The notes under the pieces were generated by a model that saw only the letters and a list, made by a program, of their open reading frames with translations, was not told the DNA's origin and ran no database searches. A program made the position numbers and the translations under genes. From positions 1 through 6,482 of the forward strand of contig CALPOS020000125.1 in the NCBI GenBank assembly GCA_943325255.2: DNA of 6,482 bases. The letters run 5' to 3'. Positions 1 through 4,938 of the stretch are shown here, one piece after another. The DNA comes from Sphingobacterium thalpophilum. Its GTDB lineage: Bacteria > Bacteroidota > Bacteroidia > Flavobacteriales > Flavobacteriaceae. Every line of letters starts with the position of its first letter. Position 1 is the first letter of the stretch.

Positions 1-483
1 AAAATCTTTGCCAGAATCATGACCTTCGGAAAAGGTTTGGGTTGCCACGGTGCGGCGATTTTAGGGAGTGATGAACTCAAAAATTATCTCGTCAACTTCG
101 CGCGTAGTTTTATTTACACCACTGGATTGTCACCCCATGCTATTGCTAACATCTATTGCGCTTCTCAAGAATTGAGCAATGACAAAGCAGCACAACATGC
201 GCTTCGAGACAACATCAATTTCTTTACTCAACAAAAGCAATTACTGGGATTAAAGCCACTCTTCGTAAGAAGTAAGTCCGCGATTCAAAGCGCCATTATT
301 CCTGGAAATGAAAAGGTCAAAGCCATTGCCTCCCAACTCCAAGAAAACGGGTTCGATGTTAAAGCTATTTTGTCTCCAACCGTTCCTGAAGGACAAGAGC
401 GACTTCGGATTTGCATTCATAGTTACAACTCCGAGGCAGAAATATCCAAAGTCTTAGAATTGTTAGCTACTTTTGTCTTTTAA
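1..483 (+). CDS. bioF: 8-amino-7-oxononanoate synthase (KAPA synthase), 3' part only
   Basis: This PLP enzyme of the alpha-oxoamine synthase family condenses pimeloyl-thioester with L-alanine to give KAPA, the first committed step of biotin ring assembly, in the cytoplasm. The reading frame is open from base 1, so the N-terminal half lies outside the window; the ATG at 19 is internal. About 160 C-terminal residues are visible. They begin with the PLP-lysine motif MTFGKGLGCHGAA (Lys codon 31-33), followed by RSFIYTTGLSPHA and the C-terminal SPTVPEGQERLRICIHS block, all characteristic of BioF. The stop is TAA at 481-483. It is followed directly by an inverted-repeat arm and a GxxExxY gene, then by bioD, so the biotin operon order is clear. 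Identity is secure; 2-amino-3-ketobutyrate ligase, a close relative, is less likely given the bioD and bioA neighbours. Confidence 0.95.
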   Translation, partial: KIFARIMTFGKGLGCHGAAILGSDELKNYLVNFARSFIYTTGLSPHAIANIYCASQELSNDKAAQHALRDNINFFTQQKQLLGLKPLFVRSKSAIQSAIIPGNEKVKAIASQLQENGFDVKAILSPTVPEGQERLRICIHSYNSEAEISKVLELLATFVF

Positions 484-502
484 GCCACGGACAAAACGGA
501 TT
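484..502 (+). repeat. Left arm of inverted repeat flanking the GxxExxY gene
   Basis: The arm reads gccacggacaaaacggatt. It matches the reverse complement of 937-955 at 17 of 19 positions, with mismatches at 492 and 496. It begins at the very next base after the bioF stop codon. Together the two arms bracket a 434-nt interior that holds only the GxxExxY reading frame. No flanking target-site duplication was found by eye. Confidence 0.8.
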
Positions 503-521
503 TGACTAATTTTAACGGAAA

Positions 522-926
522 ATGAATATGAGCCTATTACACCAATCTATTACGAATACAATTTTAAAAGTTTATTATGAAGTTTATAATGAACTTGGAC
601 ACGGTTTCCTGGAAAAAGTCTAGCAAAATGCCATGTATTTTGAGTTGAAAGCGCGGGGTTTAAAAGTTGAATCTCAAAAAGAAATAAAAGTATATTTTAA
701 ACAACAATTAGTTGGAGAATATTATTCTGATTTAATTGTAGAAAATAAGGTAATTATCGAACTTAAAGCCACTGAAGTATTAATGAATGCCCACGTTGCC
801 CAAACAATAAATTACTTAAAAGCAACACCAATTGAAATTGGAATACTCTTAAATTTTGGTTCAGAGCCTGAGTTTAAAAGATTAATCTATACAAACAATA
901 AAAAAAGCAATTTAAAAAATCAGTAA
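522..926 (+). pseudogene. GxxExxY-family protein (PD-(D/E)XK nuclease-like), interrupted by in-frame TAG
   Basis: From the ATG at 522 (or 528) the frame runs 33 codons, meets TAG at 621-623, and continues in the same frame to TAA at 924-926. Read through, it is 134 residues, a normal length for the family. The N-terminal part ends in the signature G28-F-L-E31-K-V, and the TAG stands where the signature Tyr34 belongs, so one base change from TAT or TAC explains the break. Downstream, the nuclease-like core is intact: D70 in YYSDLIVENK, then E80-L-K82, then a QTINYLKA helix and a LLNFG strand. An ATG at 633, 10 nt after the stop, could restart a 97-residue product that keeps D and ExK. The family (PDDEXK_3-like) has no firmly established function to my knowledge. 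The gene sits between inverted repeats inside the bio operon. I call it a recent pseudogene; a sequencing error or reinitiation are alternatives. Confidence 0.8.
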
Positions 927-936
927 TAATCTGCCT

Positions 937-955
937 AATCCGCTTTATCCGTGGC
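937..955 (-). repeat. Right arm of inverted repeat flanking the GxxExxY gene
   Basis: On the minus strand this reads gccacggataaagcggatt, matching the left arm at 484-502 in 17 of 19 positions. It ends 7 nt before the bioD ATG. In a bioF-bioD transcript the two arms could pair and place a stem just upstream of bioD initiation. Confidence 0.8.
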
Positions 956-962
956 CAAAAAC

Positions 963-1580
963 ATGAAACTATTTATAACAGGAATCGGAACCGATGTAGG
1001 GAAAACCATCGCTTCCGCCATCATCACCGAAGCACTCCAAGCCGACTATTGGAAACCCATCCAAGCGGGAGATTTAAGCCAGTCAGACGGCCATAAAATC
1101 TCCAATTATATTTCAAATTCAAAAACCATTGTTCATCCAAACAGTTACGCACTAAATACACCGGCAAGTCCGCATTACGCTGCGAGTTTGGATAATCTTG
1201 TCATCGACATCAAGAAAATTAAAGAACCCAAAACCCAAAACCATCTTGTCATCGAAGGAGCAGGAGGAATCTTAGTTCCACTAAATGATAAAGATACCAT
1301 CGCCGATCTCATTCAACCTGGCTATAAAGTAATCGTCGTTTCACGTCACTATTTAGGGAGCATCAATCACACCATGATGACCATTGAAGCACTCAATAGT
1401 AGAAAAATTACCATTGCTGGAATTATATTCAATGGCGATGAGAATCCCGCGACCGAGTCAATTATTCTCTCCAAAACCGGAGTCAAGAATTTAGGACGTA
1501 TCGGAAATGAACCTTATTTCGACAAGAATGTCATCGCAGAATATGCCGACGCGTTTCGAGAAGTATTTCAAAAATTGTAG
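963..1580 (+). CDS. bioD: ATP-dependent dethiobiotin synthetase
   Basis: BioD carboxylates DAPA with CO2 and ATP to close the ureido ring of dethiobiotin, the penultimate step of biotin synthesis; it is a cytoplasmic P-loop enzyme. The P-loop G7-IGTDVGKT15 lies at the N terminus. The substrate and phosphate lysine K31 is in the YWKPIQAGD motif. PASPHYAA (67-74) and the Mg-binding E98-GAGG block follow, with a GIIFNG base-recognition motif near residue 155. At 205 residues it is slightly shorter than the E. coli enzyme. The ATG at 963 is preferred over the in-frame GTG at 951, because that GTG lies inside the inverted-repeat arm and family members usually begin a few residues before the P-loop strand. 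There is no Shine-Dalgarno sequence, as is usual in Bacteroidota. Translation may depend on transcripts that cross the inserted cassette. Confidence 0.95.
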   Translation: MKLFITGIGTDVGKTIASAIITEALQADYWKPIQAGDLSQSDGHKISNYISNSKTIVHPNSYALNTPASPHYAASLDNLVIDIKKIKEPKTQNHLVIEGAGGILVPLNDKDTIADLIQPGYKVIVVSRHYLGSINHTMMTIEALNSRKITIAGIIFNGDENPATESIILSKTGVKNLGRIGNEPYFDKNVIAEYADAFREVFQKL

Positions 1581-1744
1581 GCAGAAAAAAGAACCAAGAA
1601 GAAAGAACCAAGAGGAAAGAAGCTGAAGATGCTGTCTTGGTCCATGCCTCATAAATATAAAAACACAAGCCAAACACCAAAATTTGCAGAAAAAATGAAT
1701 CTTACTTCTTGCAGCGAAGCGGTCTCAACTCTTTTATCTAAAAT
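1581..1744 (+). repeat. bioD-bioA spacer with purine-rich 14-nt tandem repeat
   Basis: This 164-nt gap inside the biotin cluster has no credible gene. Its first part is purine-rich on the + strand: aaagaaccaagaag (1588-1601) is followed by aaagaaccaagagg (1602-1615), 13 of 14 identical, and a degenerate third copy (1616-1629). The sequence tcttggt at 1635-1641 can pair with accaaga at 1607-1613 across a 21-nt loop. The later part holds gcagcgaagcggtctc around 1711-1726. From memory, similar purine repeats and similar gcagcgaagcggtctc blocks recur between genes in flavobacterial genomes, but I cannot verify that here. No good TAnnTTTG promoter was found. Confidence 0.55.
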
Positions 1745-3016
1745 ATGAACCTATCCGAAAAAGACCAATTATACCATTGGCACCCCTACACGCAACACAA
1801 AACAACTGGGTTGCTTCCCGCGATTGTCAGAGGAGAAGGTGCTTTACTTTGGGATGAAAACGGCAAAGAATATATCGACGCGATTGCATCATGGTGGGTC
1901 AATCCTTACGGGCATAGCAACCAATTTATAGCTGATGCCATCTACGTGCAACTCACGACTTTAGAACATGTTTTGTTCGGTGGATTTACCAACAAACCAG
2001 CGGTATTGCTTTCGGAACAATTGATGAAACTCTTGCCATCCAATCAAAAGAAAATTTTCTTTTCAGACAATGGTTCGACCGCTGTTGAAGTGGCACTCAA
2101 AGCGGCCCTGCAATACTTTTACAATAAAGACGAAAAACGCACTTCCGTAATTGCGTTCGAAGATGCCTTTCATGGCGACACTTTCGGAGCCATGGCGTCA
2201 AGTGGGATTACTTTTTTTACCGAAGCATTTCAAGGATCATTAATCGATGTGATTCGGATTCCAGTACCAACCGAAGGAAATGAAAACAAAAGTAAAGTGG
2301 CCTTGCAAAAAGCCATTGAATCCAATTCGTGCGCAGCCTTTATTTTTGAACCACTCGTGCAAGGCGCTGCCGGAATGGTGATGTATGCGCCTGAAATTCT
2401 CGATGAACTCATTACAATTTGTAAAGAAAATCAAGTATTCACCATCGCCGATGAAGTCATGACGGGTTTCGGAAAAACAGGAAAAACATTTGCCTGCGAT
2501 TACTTAACGCAACAACCCGACATGATGTGTCTTTCAAAAGCGCTGACTGGAGGAACGATTCCGATGGCAATTACGACTTTCACGGCAGCAATCTTCGCCG
2601 GATTTTACGATGACGATACCAATAAAGCCTTGTTCCATGGGCATACATTTACCGCCAATCCAACAGGCTGTGCGGCTGCTCTAGCGAGTTTGCAATTGTT
2701 GCAGTCAGCAAGCATACAAGCCAGCATGAAGCGTGTGCACCAAAGCCATTTGGACTTTCAATCCAAAATAAAATCCCATCCCAAAGTGAAAACGACTCGC
2801 GTTCTTGGTGTCATTTTCGCATTAGAAATCGTTACCGAAAACCAGGAGAGTTATTACGGAACGATGCGTAACAAACTCTACAACTTCTTTATTGAAAACG
2901 GAATTGTTTTGCGACCAGTCGGCAATATTGTCTACATTCTTCCGCCTTATATTATATCGCAAAATCAATTGGAAAAAGTCTATCAAGTCGTCGAAAATGC
3001 TTTAGAAATAGTGTAA
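1745..3016 (+). CDS. bioA: Adenosylmethionine-8-amino-7-oxononanoate aminotransferase (DAPA synthase)
   Basis: BioA transaminates KAPA to 7,8-diaminopelargonate; it is a cytoplasmic class III PLP aminotransferase, and the usual amino donor is S-adenosylmethionine. The 423-residue length is normal. Visible landmarks are HWHPYT with Tyr15 (E. coli Tyr17), SWW at 49-51, SDNGSTAVEVALKAA (the PLP-phosphate region), FHGDTFGAM around 142-149, IADEVMTGFG with PLP-nitrogen Asp236, the Schiff-base Lys265 in LSKALTGGT, HGHTFTANP, and the C-terminal RPVGNIVYILPPYI. Compared with E. coli BioA as I remember it, Tyr144 is Phe142 and Arg253 is Lys244, both at the substrate pocket. The start at 1745 places HWHPYT at the expected depth. 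It lies downstream of bioD in the same direction but 164 nt away, so co-transcription is likely but not certain. Confidence 0.96.
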   Translation: MNLSEKDQLYHWHPYTQHKTTGLLPAIVRGEGALLWDENGKEYIDAIASWWVNPYGHSNQFIADAIYVQLTTLEHVLFGGFTNKPAVLLSEQLMKLLPSNQKKIFFSDNGSTAVEVALKAALQYFYNKDEKRTSVIAFEDAFHGDTFGAMASSGITFFTEAFQGSLIDVIRIPVPTEGNENKSKVALQKAIESNSCAAFIFEPLVQGAAGMVMYAPEILDELITICKENQVFTIADEVMTGFGKTGKTFACDYLTQQPDMMCLSKALTGGTIPMAITTFTAAIFAGFYDDDTNKALFHGHTFTANPTGCAAALASLQLLQSASIQASMKRVHQSHLDFQSKIKSHPKVKTTRVLGVIFALEIVTENQESYYGTMRNKLYNFFIENGIVLRPVGNIVYILPPYIISQNQLEKVYQVVENALEIV

Positions 3017-3025
3017 TTTTGGGAG

Positions 3026-3126
3026 CTAGTTCCTGCTATCCGTTGCAATCTTTTTTGCTTGTCACCCCGAGCGCAGTCGAGGGGCTTTATACGGCAAAAA
3101 AGGATTTTCACTACTATCAGGGCTAG
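3026..3126. repeat. Nested palindromic intergenic repeat with central GC-rich hairpin
   Basis: Most of the gap between bioA and the ketoacyl synthase gene is one imperfect inverted repeat. The left arm, 3026-3058, starts ctag and ends aatcttttttgc. The right arm, 3094-3126, starts gcaaaaaaggatt and ends ctag. About two thirds of positions match, with perfect ends. At its centre lies gtcaccccgagcgcagtcg (3061-3079), whose ccccga and tcg(a)ggg parts form a 6-bp stem with one bulge over a gcgcag loop (3065-3084). From memory both motifs recur between flavobacterial genes, like REP elements; this is not checked. It may also act as a transcription terminator after bioA, although the central hairpin lacks a clean T-tract. 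Confidence 0.65.
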
Positions 3127-3169
3127 GCACTTGCATTTCAAACCAAAACGGAATTAAAATAGAACTATT

Positions 3170-4324
3170 TTGTTGCAACCGATTTCCATTACAGCCATTG
3201 CATCATTGTCTCCACTAGGGAACAATCCAAAGTCGATTTGGGAGCATTATAAAAATACAAATCATTGTTTTGTTCCAAAAGACTTTGGGGATTCAGTAGC
3301 GTTGGTCGCGCCTTTGGATTCAGATGCAATAGCAGTATTGGTAGCATTAAGAAAGTCTGACCATAAATACAAGTTTCTAGACGATTCGGTTCTTATGGCA
3401 ATAGCGGCTTCGCGAGTAGCGATTGCACAGGCGGGTTGGGGAAAAGATGCGGAATTCGGAATCAATATTGGTTCTTCTCGTGGCGCCACTTCCTTATTCG
3501 AAAAGCACCATCTTGAATTTCTAAAAACAGGCAAAGCACCAACATTAGCTTCTCCAACTACAACCTTAGGCAACATTTCATCCTGGGTTGCCCATGATTT
3601 ACAATCGAATGGACCTGAAATTTCACACTCCATTACTTGTTCAACAGCTTTACATGCGTTACTCAATGGCGTAGCGTGGCTGCGTTCAGGTATGGCAGAC
3701 AAGTTTTTGGTTGGTGGGAGTGAAGCGCCTCTGACAGGATTCACCATCGCGCAAATGCAAGCGATGAAAATCTATGCAAAAGAAAACCAGCAATATCCAT
3801 GTCGTGCACTCGATCTAGAGAAGAAGCAAAACACCATGATTTTAGGAGAAGGTGCAGCTGTTTGTTGTTTGGAACTTGGCAAAAAAGAGCATGCGTTGGC
3901 TTATATAGCAGGCATGGGTTATGCAACTGAGCTATTAGAACATAACACGTCTATTTCTGCTGACGCGACATGCTTTCAAAAGTCGATGCAAATGGCATTA
4001 GAAAGTGCAGATGCAACTGATGTTGACGTGATTGTCATGCACGCTCCCGGCACCATCAAAGGCGACTTGTCGGAATACAACGCTATTCAAAAAGTTTTTG
4101 GAAATAACTTGCCTTTGCTAACAACGAATAAGTGGAAAATTGGACACACGCTCGGAGCGTCGGGAATGTTGGGCATTGAATTGGCGTTATTGATGTTGCA
4201 ACATCAGCAGTTTATTCCGGTTCCTTTTGCTGAAGTTCCAAATGAGAAAATAAAAATTCGAAAAATTTTGGTTAATGCGGTTGGTTTTGGTGGTAATGCG
4301 GTAAGTATTCTAGTCTCACTTTAG
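3170..4324 (+). CDS. Beta-ketoacyl synthase family protein (FabF/KAS II-like), atypical active site
   Basis: Ketoacyl synthases elongate acyl chains by decarboxylative condensation on acyl carrier protein. This protein has about 384 residues, shorter than the roughly 410 of FabF. It shows N-terminal ITAIASLSPLGN, the nucleophile region SITC157STALHALLNG, GGSEAPLTGF, K321-W-K-I-G-H326-TLGASGMLG (the FabF Lys and second His), and C-terminal GFGGNAVSI in place of GFGGTN. The usual first-His motif AHGTGTPLGD appears as H291-A-P293-GTIKGD, so the canonical His position is Pro in the simplest alignment, with a His two residues earlier. Initiation is at TTG 3170 or TTG 3173: an in-frame stop at 3155-3157 excludes an upstream ATG, and the fold starts at once. 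It follows bioA on the same strand after a palindromic repeat, so a role in pimeloyl or specialised acyl-chain supply is possible but inferred. Its stop overlaps that of recX. Confidence 0.85.
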   Translation: MLQPISITAIASLSPLGNNPKSIWEHYKNTNHCFVPKDFGDSVALVAPLDSDAIAVLVALRKSDHKYKFLDDSVLMAIAASRVAIAQAGWGKDAEFGINIGSSRGATSLFEKHHLEFLKTGKAPTLASPTTTLGNISSWVAHDLQSNGPEISHSITCSTALHALLNGVAWLRSGMADKFLVGGSEAPLTGFTIAQMQAMKIYAKENQQYPCRALDLEKKQNTMILGEGAAVCCLELGKKEHALAYIAGMGYATELLEHNTSISADATCFQKSMQMALESADATDVDVIVMHAPGTIKGDLSEYNAIQKVFGNNLPLLTTNKWKIGHTLGASGMLGIELALLMLQHQQFIPVPFAEVPNEKIKIRKILVNAVGFGGNAVSILVSL

Positions 4325-4800
4325 CCCATTGATTTTTCCAATTCTTTTACTTTTTCATAAACCAATTGACTTTCAAAACCTTTTCGAAGTAAATAGTCGC
4401 AGAACTTTTTTCGTTTTTTGAGTTCATTTTTTTCATGGATATTCTCCCATATTCGCGCAGACAGGTTTTCAAAAGTGGTGAAATATTCGTCAGTTGAAAT
4501 CTCCTTTAGCGCGGTCTTGATAATTGTTTGCGAGATATTTCGTGCTTTTAGTTCGTTAATTATTCTCGCATTTCCCCAATATTTAATGCGATGTTTTCCT
4601 CGTGCGAAACTGCAAGCAAAACGTTCTTCGTTAAGAAATTGATTTTGAATTAAATAGACTACGATTTCGTCAATAGTATGCGAATCAATGGCCATTCCAC
4701 GCATTTTTTGAACGACATCAAGGTGACAGCGTTCCTGATAGGCACAAAAATGTTCTAATTTTAGTTTTAGTTCTGAAATGGTAAATGTGTCCTTCATCAA
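4321..4800 (-). CDS. recX: RecX family regulatory protein
   Basis: RecX binds RecA filaments and limits RecA recombinase and coprotease activity in the cytoplasm. The 159-residue length is typical. The protein is helical throughout, with the RecX triple-helix repeat pattern: an N-terminal CAYQERCHLDVVQKMR segment, then VVYLIQNQFLNEERFACSFARGKHRIKYWGNARIINELKARNIS, the most diagnostic block (FLNEERFA.SF.RGK....G..RI..EL), then a charged C-terminal repeat with KKFCDYLLRKGFESQLVYE. Two adjacent ATG codons (4800 and 4797) make the exact start uncertain by one residue. It is transcribed toward the ketoacyl synthase gene, and their stop codons overlap. It is divergent from the secreted-protein gene. 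It is not next to recA, at least within this window. Only a weak promoter candidate was seen upstream. Confidence 0.9.
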   Translation of the reverse strand: MMKDTFTISELKLKLEHFCAYQERCHLDVVQKMRGMAIDSHTIDEIVVYLIQNQFLNEERFACSFARGKHRIKYWGNARIINELKARNISQTIIKTALKEISTDEYFTTFENLSARIWENIHEKNELKKRKKFCDYLLRKGFESQLVYEKVKELEKSMG

Positions 4801-4851
4801 TGGGTTAGGTTGTTAGCAGTATAATGTTAACAATAACGTAGCGTAAAATTA

Positions 4852-4881
4852 TTGAATTAAAGAGAATTAACTTTAATTTTG
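4852..4881 (+). promoter_or_regulatory. Bacteroidota-type promoter for the secreted modular protein
   Basis: A TTG at 4852-4854 is followed after 19 nt by taattttg at 4874-4881, which matches the flavobacterial -33 TTG / -7 TAnnTTTG consensus exactly in both elements and in spacing. Transcription would start near 4888, leaving a leader of about 50 nt before the ATG at 4939. The location between divergent genes supports it. This is a sequence match only. Confidence 0.7.
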
Positions 4882-4938
4882 CTTGTTGAAACAAAAGTAG
4901 GTTTTCTTTTTTTTCTTTCAATGCAATTACAATTTACT

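Noticed and set aside
502..515. TTG and taatttta ahead of the GxxExxY gene as its own promoter
   Set aside because: The two elements are only a few bases apart instead of about 19, so they cannot form a flavobacterial promoter.
484..955. Classical insertion sequence
   Set aside because: No transposase frame and no visible target-site duplication; the only gene is GxxExxY-like, so I describe it as an inverted-repeat cassette.
1491..1673. 60-codon minus-strand frame over the bioD end and spacer
   Set aside because: It is antisense to the bioD 3' end and repeat-rich spacer, with no family-like pattern.
3166..3172. TATTTTG resembling a -7 promoter box before the ketoacyl synthase gene
   Set aside because: It is one T short of TAnnTTTG and overlaps the start codon, so the transcript would begin inside the gene.
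3262..3747. 161-codon open frame on the minus strand
   Set aside because: It lies entirely antisense to the ketoacyl synthase gene, and its product has no recognisable family pattern, while the + strand shows clear motifs.
4843..4850. Minus-strand taatttta as a recX promoter
   Set aside because: It misses the final G of TAnnTTTG and has no TTG at the right distance upstream; too weak to list as a feature.
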